This document shows positions 8,888 through 17,407 of a stretch of 35,160 bases of DNA, piece by piece (positions within the stretch are counted from its first letter, which is position 1; each line of letters opens with the position of its first letter). The notes under the pieces are model-generated. The model was not told the origin of the DNA, ran no database searches, and saw only the letters and a list, made by a program, of their open reading frames with translations. Both the position numbers and the translations under genes were made by a program. Source of the stretch: JAAYDH01 sp035353055 (GTDB lineage: Bacteria; Bacillota_I; Bacilli_A; RFN20; CAG-826); the NCBI GenBank assembly GCA_035353055.1, contig DAOPYW010000015.1, positions 1 to 35,160 of the forward strand. The letters are read 5' to 3'.

Positions 8888-11800
8888 TTAGTTAGTTTGC
8901 TTTTTTCTTTTTAAGAAGCAATATCCAATTGTCGCTGAGAGCAGCAACACTCCGACAGAAGCTACGAGCAGGAGATTGCTCTTATATCCTAGCGAAGTGA
9001 GATGCAAACCTTGCGAAGCGCTATAAGGATTGGCATCGCCATTTGCATTAGCCCAAGCCTGATATCTTGCGCGAGCATTAGCAATCGCTGTCTCAGTTCC
9101 ACTTTGGAAATAAGATAGCGAGCCAGAAGTGAGAGAGAGCATCTGCGACTTAATGGTCGAATACTTTGTCGAGCATTCTGGGGTAGTAATCTCTCCGCCA
9201 GTATAAGCCATAATGCGATTAGCAATGCTGAAGGCTCCATTCATAGGCGTGGGCGCTGCGGTGGTAAAATCGGTGCCATTTTCATTGGTATCAATGCCAA
9301 TTCCGTCGGTAATTGTTCGGTTAATCGAATTGGTGTTGGATGGGGCAGGAGCTTTAGTTGTGCCTTCATACAAACTAGCAGTAGAACCAGCGCCGACAAA
9401 GTCGACGACGTTAGCATCAGTCGCAGCAGTAGGCGCGGTGCTGGAATTTGTTAAAGCCACTTTGAAAGCTGTTCCGCTCATCGCGATACTCCCAACCACA
9501 TCAGCAGTGGGAATATTTGTGGTTCCGCCTGTTCCAGCCGCTTCTTGGACTAAGAAATAACTCTTGGCTAGAATTGTCCCTGAAAGCGCTGTAGAAGAAC
9601 TAAAGGTGCCAGTAGCACTCGCGTAGAACACGCGATAGCCACTGAGATTAATTGGGGAAGTGGTATTGTTGTATAATTCGACAAAATCTTGCTTATAGGT
9701 GGCCCCTGAGTTGCCGCCTCCACCATAGGCTTCGCTGATGACGATTTCGGTCCCAGAGAAGGTGTTATCGGTGACAGTGACGCTTTGAGCAAGACTGTCA
9801 GTCTTTCCACTATAGGTGGCTGTGACCGTCACGCTGGTAATGCTTGTGCTATTTGGTGAAGTGGGGCTATAAGACCACGAGGCTGAGGAAGTAACATTCT
9901 GGGTTGAACTATCGCTGAAAGTAGCGGTCACTACGAGGCCAGTTGGGTCCCAAGAATCAGTAGTATAGTAGCTCGTCTTTGTCATGGATTGAGAAATGGC
10001 AATGCTGGAAAGAGTCGGCGCCGTAACCGTCAAAGACACATCCGCTGTTAGATAGATCAAGCCATCCTCGGCGGTCGGATATTTGGCTTTAAATTGAATA
10101 GTCGTATGACTCGTAGTTGGCTTTGTGGAACCCCAAGAGATGGTAGTTCCGCTGAAGCTTTCGCCAGTGCCAGTGCCGATCTTAGCGGTGTAATCCGCTG
10201 AGGAGCCAGCAGCGCCGTTTTTAGTGATTGAGACGGCAAAATCAGCAGACTGTAAAGTGTCGGTCGTCAAATATGATTTGGAGGTAGGCGTGACAGATAG
10301 ACTGGTCACGACATTGCTTACTTCAACATGTTTCTTAAATAATTCGATATCGTAATAAATAGCTGAGCCAGAAGTAGCGTTGCTAGTAGCATAGCATCCG
10401 AAGGTATTGTAGGTCTCCGCCCTAAAGATGATTCCTCGTGTTGTCTGGGTCGAACCCGTCAATCTAAAGGTGCCGTTGGTGCCAGTCGACAAAGTCCAAG
10501 AGGCGGGAGATGGCAGAGTCGTAGACACGGCAAAGGATGTGGAGCTGCTATCTTTCAGATAATTTGTGCCATCGAAAACATTAACGCTAGTTCCAGAAAC
10601 TGACAAAGTCACGATAAAATTCGTGGCATCTGCGCTGGTGATTGAATCGCTCGAAACAGTGATAGCTGAACCGGTAATTCGACTAGCGGAAAAAGCTTTT
10701 GGCAAAGCATAGTAGGTGCCACTTGCATTAGCAGCAATAACATAATCGCCACTGGTAACATCACCGATGGATGTCACTTTAATATAGTCTCCAGACACCA
10801 GGGTTGAGACTGTCACTGCACAAGTGCCAGTATAGGTTTCAGATCCGACAGTAGCGCTGGCTGTGATTGTGGCTGAACCATCAGCCACAGCCGTCACCAA
10901 ACCAGAAGAATCGACGGTAGCGACACCAGTCGCGTCACTTAACCAAGTGATGGTCGGCGTTGAGCTATCGGACATCGTGGCTGTTAAAGTAGAAGTCTCG
11001 CTTGGGGATAGACTTAGAGTCGCTGGCGTGACATTGAGTTGAACGCCAGTTGTTCCATCGCCCCAAATCGCATCGGCATAAGTGGAATTATCGATGAAAG
11101 GGTTGCGGTTTCCTTGATAAGTCGCACAAGCTTCATTTCTTCTATTTTCTCTAGCATCCACAGGATCAGAAGTATTCCAGCTGAGCAATAGATCCCAAGC
11201 TGCTTCTTCTGTTCCTGAAGTGGTATTTACAATGTTGGTGACGGGGAGAGTTCCATAATAGGAACTGCTGCCACTACCATTGGTGGTGCCGCCAACATTC
11301 GCATAGGTGTTGTAATGAGTGTAAACATACATTATGATTCGAGCCACGTCGCCTTTGACGGCATCCAATGGTTCAAATACATCTCCGGTCTTCCAACCGC
11401 CGAGAGCGACATTGACGTTTGAGGAATCTTCGTAATATAACTCAGTGTTAGAGTTATGCAGAGAGACAAGTCCATATGGGGAATTGTTTCGAGCACTGTT
11501 GAGTCCGCTTTCAACTGGTCGAAGGTGATGCAAGTCAGAACCGCCTCCTGTTTCGCCCCATAATTGGACTGAGTTATAGATTGTTAATGATTGGCACCAA
11601 ACGTGTTCACGGTTCCAGGTTCCCTGAGCGCCAGCGCCCCATGCTGAGCCGATATTGGCTTGAGAGTAGAATTCATAATCGTAATTCGAATCGCTAGGAT
11701 TGCCATCGGTCGCGTAGACATACGTTGGATTTTTACAATCGTCATAAGTGGTGAATGTCTGGTGAGTAGTAGTAATTAAATCGTGGAGTTGACCGAGCAG

Positions 11801-11980
11801 TTCAGTGCCGCTCGTAGCAGTGATGCCATTATAATAAGTGGAAGCGCTAGTCGAATAATTTCCGACTGCTGCCTGTGTCTCTTTGCTGTAATTATCGACA
11901 AGCAAAAGACCACTACCTCCGAAGGTAATTGCCGCTATAGCGCTAATAACGCCAATAAGTGTTGTTTTTTTCATAGTCAT
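8888..11980 (-). CDS. Surface-anchored endonuclease I with Ig-like and lamin-tail domains
   Basis: A 1030-residue exported nuclease for non-specific cleavage of extracellular DNA or RNA. After a signal peptide (about 1-38), the endonuclease I (EndA/NucM/Bsn-like) domain spans about 40-315. It has WNREHVW (Glu125, His126), SDLHHLRP (149-155), NSARNN (161-166) and VKGDVARIIMY. A Big2-like domain follows (about 318-395), then a beta module shared with the 4887-8762 protein (395-550), two further Ig-like regions (552-740), a lamin-tail domain (about 745-905) and a C-terminal module. A membrane helix (about 1000-1020) ends in KRKK. There is no LPxTG, which fits a wall-poor host. The signal lacks the AWF motif. 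The second Met (11974) has better ribosome-site spacing (GAGA) than the first. It has its own promoter, but no clear terminator separates it from the upstream operon. Confidence 0.93.
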   Translation of the reverse strand: MTMKKTTLIGVISAIAAITFGGSGLLLVDNYSKETQAAVGNYSTSASTYYNGITATSGTELLGQLHDLITTTHQTFTTYDDCKNPTYVYATDGNPSDSNYDYEFYSQANIGSAWGAGAQGTWNREHVWCQSLTIYNSVQLWGETGGGSDLHHLRPVESGLNSARNNSPYGLVSLHNSNTELYYEDSSNVNVALGGWKTGDVFEPLDAVKGDVARIIMYVYTHYNTYANVGGTTNGSGSSSYYGTLPVTNIVNTTSGTEEAAWDLLLSWNTSDPVDARENRRNEACATYQGNRNPFIDNSTYADAIWGDGTTGVQLNVTPATLSLSPSETSTLTATMSDSSTPTITWLSDATGVATVDSSGLVTAVADGSATITASATVGSETYTGTCAVTVSTLVSGDYIKVTSIGDVTSGDYVIAANASGTYYALPKAFSASRITGSAITVSSDSITSADATNFIVTLSVSGTSVNVFDGTNYLKDSSSTSFAVSTTLPSPASWTLSTGTNGTFRLTGSTQTTRGIIFRAETYNTFGCYATSNATSGSAIYYDIELFKKHVEVSNVVTSLSVTPTSKSYLTTDTLQSADFAVSITKNGAAGSSADYTAKIGTGTGESFSGTTISWGSTKPTTSHTTIQFKAKYPTAEDGLIYLTADVSLTVTAPTLSSIAISQSMTKTSYYTTDSWDPTGLVVTATFSDSSTQNVTSSASWSYSPTSPNSTSITSVTVTATYSGKTDSLAQSVTVTDNTFSGTEIVISEAYGGGGNSGATYKQDFVELYNNTTSPINLSGYRVFYASATGTFSSSTALSGTILAKSYFLVQEAAGTGGTTNIPTADVVGSIAMSGTAFKVALTNSSTAPTAATDANVVDFVGAGSTASLYEGTTKAPAPSNTNSINRTITDGIGIDTNENGTDFTTAAPTPMNGAFSIANRIMAYTGGEITTPECSTKYSTIKSQMLSLTSGSLSYFQSGTETAIANARARYQAWANANGDANPYSASQGLHLTSLGYKSNLLLVASVGVLLLSATIGYCFLKRKKQTN

Positions 11981-11991
11981 TCTCGATTAGA

Positions 11992-12014
11992 AATCATTTT
12001 AAATGATTATATCA
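11992..12014 (-). promoter_or_regulatory. Extended -10 promoter with an overlapping palindrome
   Basis: On the minus strand TGATATAAT (12014-12006) is a perfect extended -10. A perfect inverted repeat, AATCATTT-t-AAATGATT (11992-12008), overlaps its downstream edge and the expected start of transcription near 11999. That is where a repressor operator would sit. No strong -35 is visible. Confidence 0.55.
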
Positions 12015-12089
12015 GTAAATACAATATAAGCGCCCTGATTATTGGAAGAATTAAAAGCAGGGTTGACCTTGCTTGTTGATAAATTGACC

Positions 12090-15000
12090 TTATACGTTGC
12101 TCTTTCGGAGGGCTTCGAGGAATGTATCTTCATCTAAAGGCTCATAGAAATATTTGCCTTGGATAGAAGATTCGCGGCATTCATCCTTGATCAAATCGTA
12201 ATTGGTCTTGTCTTCGATACCCACTAAAGTCACTCGCAAGCCAAGGAGTTTCGCGTGATGATAGATGGTCTCGACTTTGTTGAGATACGAAGCGTCTTCA
12301 CCGATGTGGAGGACAATGCTTTGGGAGATTTTAACTTCGGTAAATCCTAAGTCCTTGAGCATTTGCAGGCTGACCAGTTCACCCGTGTAGCGATCGCAGA
12401 TTAAATCTGTGTTGGTTTTGACAATGCTCTGAGTGATGGCAGAATAGCCTTCGAGGTGATCAGCGATATCTTTCTCGCTCATCTCGAGAGTGATGAATCC
12501 TTTAGGAATGGAATGCTTGGTGGATAAAGTACCTAATTTTTCGATGAAGCCGGCATTTTCAAAATATGAGTAGTCAGTATTGAGAGATAAGCGGAGCAAT
12601 CCCATGGCTTTAAAGAAGGAATAACCATGGCGATTATAGAGCTCACCCATATAGTTAATTAGCGCATCGCTCATCACGCTGATGCGGCCATTTTGTTCGG
12701 CGACTTTTATGATTTCATTCGTGTTCAGAGTGAGGTCGCGATACTCATCGCGCAAGCGGAGGAGAAGCTCGGCTCCTGTCATGCGCCAATTGATGTTGTT
12801 GACGACAGGTTGAAGCTTGATCTGGAAGGTGCCTTGAGTAAATGAGTTATCGATGACCGATAGCAAATAGCCAGTTTTAGAAGCTCTTCTCGCATGCTCA
12901 GTCTCGGGGAAGTGAAGGAGATCCGGTTCGCTGTCCTGCACATAAGATGGGAAGATCTTTTCCATCGCGTTGTTGAAGGAGGAAACCGAATCGTAGTCCT
13001 CAGAGAAATGAGAGGCAACATAGGTGATGTTCAAGGGATAATCGCTGCCATCTAGGCTCTTGCATCGCTTGGATAGCGCATAGATTTTTTCGCATAAGTC
13101 GATGATCATGTGGCGATTAAAGTTCGGCAGAAAAAAGCATAGCATGTTATCGCGGTAGAGGAACAATGACATCTGGCCAGTGGTATCGCGAAGCTGGCGA
13201 GAGAAGTTTCTCAAAAGGTAAGAATACCCTTCATTGCCGTCTTTTTCGATGAGGGAGGCAAGATTGGTAATTGAGAGATATAAAACATATCCTTTGACTC
13301 CTCCGAGAAGGGCATTTGTCAGGTTATCGATATAAGAGAAATAGGAATTCAAAAGAGTATTCTTGTCAAAGCGATCCATCGTGAGATAGTCGCTGGCAGG
13401 TTTCATAAAAAAGTGGGCGGAATCATCCTCTTCATTTTGGAGAACGATCGAGGTCTCGTATTTATTCTTTCCGAGAGCTTGAATCATGCTGTGCTTAGTT
13501 TTTAATGGGCAATTCTCGCAGGAGGTATCGCGGCCATATAAAGCTTTGTAACAAGCTTGGTGCTTTTTAGCAGTGGAGATTTCATCCATCAGAGAGTCGC
13601 TGATGAAAGTGAGGCGGTGAGATTTCTTGGCCACGCTGTAGAGTTTGATATCGCTCAAGCGAAGGATGTCGCGGAATCTCGTTCTATTGAGGACCGAGAA
13701 ATTAGCATCGCGAGCCGAGCGGAAAAAGCTCGAGAGGACATAGGCGAAAACCGACAGAGATTCTCTCGCGTAGGTGTCGAGATTAAGCTCTTTATCGTCG
13801 TTTAAGAAATAGAGGATGGCAAAAGCCTTTTCATTGTTATTTATTGTGAAGAATGATCCGGATTCAATGCAGAAGATATCGATGAAAGGAGCCACTTTAT
13901 TGTTCAAGTGTTTGCGAGAAGAGAAATAATAGGAATTATCGAGGTCTTTGGCTTCATTGATGCTCTCGACAAACTCGCTGTTCACCACTACTCCTTCGGG
14001 GAAAATATGAGAATTCTTCGAGGAGTATGAGTATTTGCTTAAGAAGGAGTCGCTATCATTATCAAATTCGATAATACCAGCGCAGGAGAAGGAAAAGTAA
14101 TCGGCGACTTGCCCGATCAATTTTGTGATGCGGCGGTAAGAAGACTCAAAGTGACGCGCATCAATTTTGAGCGAGGAAAGACTCTCGACAAATTTAGCAA
14201 CTGTCCCAGTGTTAATATTGCTCTCAAGCCAGAGAGGATTCTGACCGAGCTGCGGATTAGGGAGATAGAAATTGATGTTTTTATTCTGGCGATTAGCAAA
14301 TTTCAAATCATCCATGATGTTTTCAGCGCTGCTATAAGGATAGATGACCACAGAAGCGCGGCATAAAACCATGTCTGAGCCTTGTGGAGTGTGCTTCAAT
14401 AAGGAAATGCCTTTGAGCATCTGATCGATCTCTTCTTTCAACTGCGAGATGCTGTCGATGCGGGGAACAAAAAGCAAAAAGCCTTTTTGATTGGGGTTTT
14501 CGCTGATTAGCAGGCCATTGTAATTGAGGGCTTTTCGGATATTCTTAACCACCACGTTCGCGTCCTTTTCTTTGATGGCCTCCGCGCCTAAAGCATAAGT
14601 GAGTTGAACAAATGCGTGGCGGAAGAAGCGGCTGGTTTTGAGAATGTTAGGAATATTTTCCACCAGAGAATCGTAGGAGACGATGATGCGGCTGCCTTTT
14701 TGATACTCGAGTTTCACTTCCGAATCCGCTAAGGAAGCATCTTCGAGGCAAAGTGAGGAAAAGTGATCGGTAATGCTTTGAAACAGCTCATTGACGTCGC
14801 TTGCTTCGATTAAATGTTCATCGGGAATGGGACTAAAGACTTTCTTGCGGTGGGCAAAAATCTTGATGTTGTTTTTCACTCCGAGATAGAGGGTATCGTA
14901 AAGAAGGGCTTTGCCTTTTCTGACGAATAGAAAACCACCGACGCATAGCAAGAGTGCTAAAGCAGAAAAGATAATCAATAAGATTAACTGCATGGTGTGA

Positions 15001-15131
15001 CTATTTGGAAAAATCAGAGACAATAGAAAGCCGATGAGATCGAGAGCCAATAAAGAGAAGATAGCGATGGAAACGATCTGATAGATTTGAAATATCTGTG
15101 GAATAGAAATTTTCTTTTTTTCGTTTTTCAT
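12090..15131 (-). CDS. Membrane sensor with degenerate GGDEF, GAF, PAS and degenerate EAL domains
   Basis: A 1013-residue last gene of the riboswitch operon. Two membrane helices (about 15-38, 45-70) precede a degenerate GGDEF-like region (about 150-290), a GAF-like region (320-475) and a PAS-like region with Cys-x2-Cys in SCENCPL (near 538). A second degenerate GGDEF-like region (605-740) follows, in which LYRDNMLCF replaces RxGGDEF. A C-terminal EAL-like domain (755-1010) keeps Glu in GAELLLRL, LEMSE, KIS and the late GIE. Its DDFGTG position reads CDRYTG, losing the first metal Asp, so it is probably a c-di-GMP sensor or scaffold, not an active phosphodiesterase. AGGAGG precedes the ATG; it lies 9 bases after the nucleosidase-like gene. 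The order is motif-based; exact boundaries are approximate. Confidence 0.75.
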   Translation of the reverse strand: MKNEKKKISIPQIFQIYQIVSIAIFSLLALDLIGFLLSLIFPNSHTMQLILLIIFSALALLLCVGGFLFVRKGKALLYDTLYLGVKNNIKIFAHRKKVFSPIPDEHLIEASDVNELFQSITDHFSSLCLEDASLADSEVKLEYQKGSRIIVSYDSLVENIPNILKTSRFFRHAFVQLTYALGAEAIKEKDANVVVKNIRKALNYNGLLISENPNQKGFLLFVPRIDSISQLKEEIDQMLKGISLLKHTPQGSDMVLCRASVVIYPYSSAENIMDDLKFANRQNKNINFYLPNPQLGQNPLWLESNINTGTVAKFVESLSSLKIDARHFESSYRRITKLIGQVADYFSFSCAGIIEFDNDSDSFLSKYSYSSKNSHIFPEGVVVNSEFVESINEAKDLDNSYYFSSRKHLNNKVAPFIDIFCIESGSFFTINNNEKAFAILYFLNDDKELNLDTYARESLSVFAYVLSSFFRSARDANFSVLNRTRFRDILRLSDIKLYSVAKKSHRLTFISDSLMDEISTAKKHQACYKALYGRDTSCENCPLKTKHSMIQALGKNKYETSIVLQNEEDDSAHFFMKPASDYLTMDRFDKNTLLNSYFSYIDNLTNALLGGVKGYVLYLSITNLASLIEKDGNEGYSYLLRNFSRQLRDTTGQMSLFLYRDNMLCFFLPNFNRHMIIDLCEKIYALSKRCKSLDGSDYPLNITYVASHFSEDYDSVSSFNNAMEKIFPSYVQDSEPDLLHFPETEHARRASKTGYLLSVIDNSFTQGTFQIKLQPVVNNINWRMTGAELLLRLRDEYRDLTLNTNEIIKVAEQNGRISVMSDALINYMGELYNRHGYSFFKAMGLLRLSLNTDYSYFENAGFIEKLGTLSTKHSIPKGFITLEMSEKDIADHLEGYSAITQSIVKTNTDLICDRYTGELVSLQMLKDLGFTEVKISQSIVLHIGEDASYLNKVETIYHHAKLLGLRVTLVGIEDKTNYDLIKDECRESSIQGKYFYEPLDEDTFLEALRKSNV

Positions 15132-15140
15132 ATAGGCCTC

Positions 15141-15875
15141 CTATCTCAAAACATCTTGGCGGTTGATTTCGCCAATTGAGGAGACAACCGCTTTGCCAAC
15201 GGCAGCGTATTGCCTCAATATTTTTACGTAATTGTTGATATCTAATTTAACCCCGGCTTTGCCTTCCACGACTTTGACGGAAATAAAAGGGATATCCGCT
15301 AGGTAGCACGCTAAGGCGATGCCGGCGGTCTCGCCATCGACGACGATGTTATCGCGAGAGGCTAATAGCTTTTCGTCTTTAGCGATATTCTCCATCATGT
15401 GCATATCTTGGCAGTAGGCGCTAGATGAGAAAAATAGACAGTTGAAATGATTTCCATTAGCGATGCGGCTAAGGAAAGAGTTAACAGTTTCTAAAAGTTG
15501 AAGATTGGGCTGATAATCTTTAGGGAGCCCAGGAATCTGTCCGAGGACCGTGCCTTTGGAATGCTCGATTTGATTTAAATCGCCAAAGATAACGCGGTTG
15601 CTGACGGCGATGCTGCCCTCTTTGAGATTGTCAGAGATTGCTTCGCATTTGCCGACGCAAAAGATGACGCTGATAAAGAATTTTTCAATCAAGTAGGTGG
15701 CTAATGATGCTGATAGATAAGAAGTGTAGACATCTTCCAAAATCATCACTTTACTATTAAAAATAGTACCTGTCACAGCGTGATAATCGCGCATGAGATT
15801 TACTTCTTCGGGATACTTGATGATGGAATGATAGTACAAAACATCATCATGATTGCTGCCAATAATCAAAATCAT
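15141..15875 (-). CDS. Nucleoside phosphorylase/MTA-SAH nucleosidase-like protein with altered catalytic residues
   Basis: A 244-residue cytoplasmic protein resembling the MTA/SAH nucleosidase branch of the PNP/UDP family. It starts MILIIGSNHDDV, where the family has GIIGAMEEEV. VGKCEAISDNLKEGSIAVS matches the phosphate/ribose-side loop. VVDGETAGIALACYL (from about 178) matches the VDMEGAAIAQ helix. The glutamate of the DME motif is kept (about 181). The N-terminal catalytic Glu is Asp11, and the catalytic Asp of the RAISDxA motif appears as Gly in VKVVEGKAG. It may thus hydrolyse a different nucleotide or only bind one. It overlaps the EAL gene by 4 bases (ATGA), so co-translation with c-di-GMP proteins is likely. 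The fold assignment is good; the function is open. Confidence 0.7.
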   Translation of the reverse strand: MILIIGSNHDDVLYYHSIIKYPEEVNLMRDYHAVTGTIFNSKVMILEDVYTSYLSASLATYLIEKFFISVIFCVGKCEAISDNLKEGSIAVSNRVIFGDLNQIEHSKGTVLGQIPGLPKDYQPNLQLLETVNSFLSRIANGNHFNCLFFSSSAYCQDMHMMENIAKDEKLLASRDNIVVDGETAGIALACYLADIPFISVKVVEGKAGVKLDINNYVKILRQYAAVGKAVVSSIGEINRQDVLR

Positions 15876-17407
15876 TTGTCAGTTCCTCCTTCTATCTTTT
15901 CAAAGGGATTATCTTTCAAGAATTCCTGAAATTCATCGATAGGAAGCGGCTTGCTATAGTAATAGCCCTGAATAGTATCGCACTTAATCTTGCGCAAGAT
16001 GTTGACTTGCTCGGCTTGGTCGACGCCTTCCGCGATTACTTCCATGCCGCTGACTTTGCATAGAGAGATGAGGAAGCGAATGATCTCTCTGGTCTTGAAA
16101 TCAGGGATCATTCCATCGATGAAGGTTTTGTCGATTTTGATTGTGTCAAACGGCATTTTATTAAGGTTGCCTAAGTTGGAATAGGCCAAGCCAAAATCAT
16201 CCATTAGGATGCGGAATCCGCATTCCTTCAATTTCTTCAATAGAGAGATAGCCATGAAAGCATTGACTTGTGAGGTCGATTCGGTAATCTCGATTTCAAT
16301 CAAAGAAGGATTTAACTTAAACTCTTTGATGATGCTCAATATGTCGTCGACAAATGAAGGGGCGTAGAACTCATATAGAGAGAAGTTTATCGAAACAGGT
16401 AGAATGCGTTTATTTTTGATGCGGCTCTCAGAGAGATCTTGGCAGACGCGGCGAAAGACATACATATCTAATCCGTGTATTAAACCACCTAATTCGGCTT
16501 TTTCTAAAAATTTTGCGGGAGAGAGTAAACCATATTTTTTGGAATCCCATCGCACTAAGGCCTCGGAAGAGATGAAGCGCCGAGAGGCTAGATGGAATTT
16601 GGGCTGATAATAGACGACAAATTCGTTGTTCTGCAAAGCTTGCTTAATCTCATCGATTTCAGTAATCGTGGCGCTTTTTCTAAAAGCTGGAGTATAAAAG
16701 GTGATGCTTTCGAAGTTTTTCTCGCTGAGGTTGCGCGCCAAGATGGCGTTATCTAAATTGACGAGCAAGGATTCATTTGGATCGATTTCCGCCACGCCGA
16801 TAAAAGGGTGGACAAATACCTTAATATCATTTTGGAAAGCGACATCATAGCTCGCTTCTTCGACGGTCAAAGAGATTTCCTGGATGTTTTTTTCGGTGCC
16901 AAAAACATAGAACAAAAATTGTCCGTGATAGAAGCAGTAAGCGTAATTATCGGCTAAATCTTTTGGAGCGAAATGCTTGCTGATAAATTCGCTGACTAAG
17001 CGGTTGAGTTCGATGACATCAGTGTTTCTTCCAGCATTGTTCATAACGGATAGGTTAGAGACAGTGAAACTAATCAAGAAGGATTTTTCATTTTTGGGAT
17101 GCTTTCGCTTTAAGAATTTAACGCGGTTGGCAAAGCCAAAATAGTTGGGGAAATCAGAGGCAACCCCAAATTGATAGCGGTTTTCAATATGCAGATTTTT
17201 GCGCTTTTTCGTTTCATTAATATAGGAGAATAACACTAAAACATAGCTGGCAAAAACAATAGGCAAGCAACTTAAATAAACATATCCAAGCCAAGCTTGT
17301 TCGTCTATTGTTCCATTGATTTTTAAATACAAATAGCTGGCAAATAATCCTATCGTGACGAGGATGAGAATGATGTGACCAACCATTAATTTATTTTCTT
17401 TGTTCAT
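15872..17407 (-). CDS. Membrane EAL-domain c-di-GMP phosphodiesterase
   Basis: A 511-residue enzyme expected to linearise c-di-GMP to pGpG. Two N-terminal membrane helices (about 8-30, 40-63) lead to a degenerate GGDEF-like domain (about 85-240) that lacks the GGDEF signature (CFYHGQFLFYV there). A complete EAL domain follows (about 250-500). All main catalytic groups are visible: SEALVRW (Glu282), SINFS, EIEITES, MDDFG, KIDKTF, AEGVD and QGYYYSKPL. GGAGG precedes the ATG, and both neighbours overlap by 4 bases. It sits in an operon led by a c-di-GMP ON riboswitch, so it should be made when c-di-GMP is high and then lower it. Activity is strongly predicted; the input signal is unknown. Confidence 0.92.
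   Translation of the reverse strand: MNKENKLMVGHIILILVTIGLFASYLYLKINGTIDEQAWLGYVYLSCLPIVFASYVLVLFSYINETKKRKNLHIENRYQFGVASDFPNYFGFANRVKFLKRKHPKNEKSFLISFTVSNLSVMNNAGRNTDVIELNRLVSEFISKHFAPKDLADNYAYCFYHGQFLFYVFGTEKNIQEISLTVEEASYDVAFQNDIKVFVHPFIGVAEIDPNESLLVNLDNAILARNLSEKNFESITFYTPAFRKSATITEIDEIKQALQNNEFVVYYQPKFHLASRRFISSEALVRWDSKKYGLLSPAKFLEKAELGGLIHGLDMYVFRRVCQDLSESRIKNKRILPVSINFSLYEFYAPSFVDDILSIIKEFKLNPSLIEIEITESTSQVNAFMAISLLKKLKECGFRILMDDFGLAYSNLGNLNKMPFDTIKIDKTFIDGMIPDFKTREIIRFLISLCKVSGMEVIAEGVDQAEQVNILRKIKCDTIQGYYYSKPLPIDEFQEFLKDNPFEKIEGGTDK

Noticed and set aside
12032..12066. Hairpin CCCTG...CAGGG after the nine-gene operon as a terminator
   Set aside because: Only five pairs, a 20-base loop and no T-run on the operon strand.
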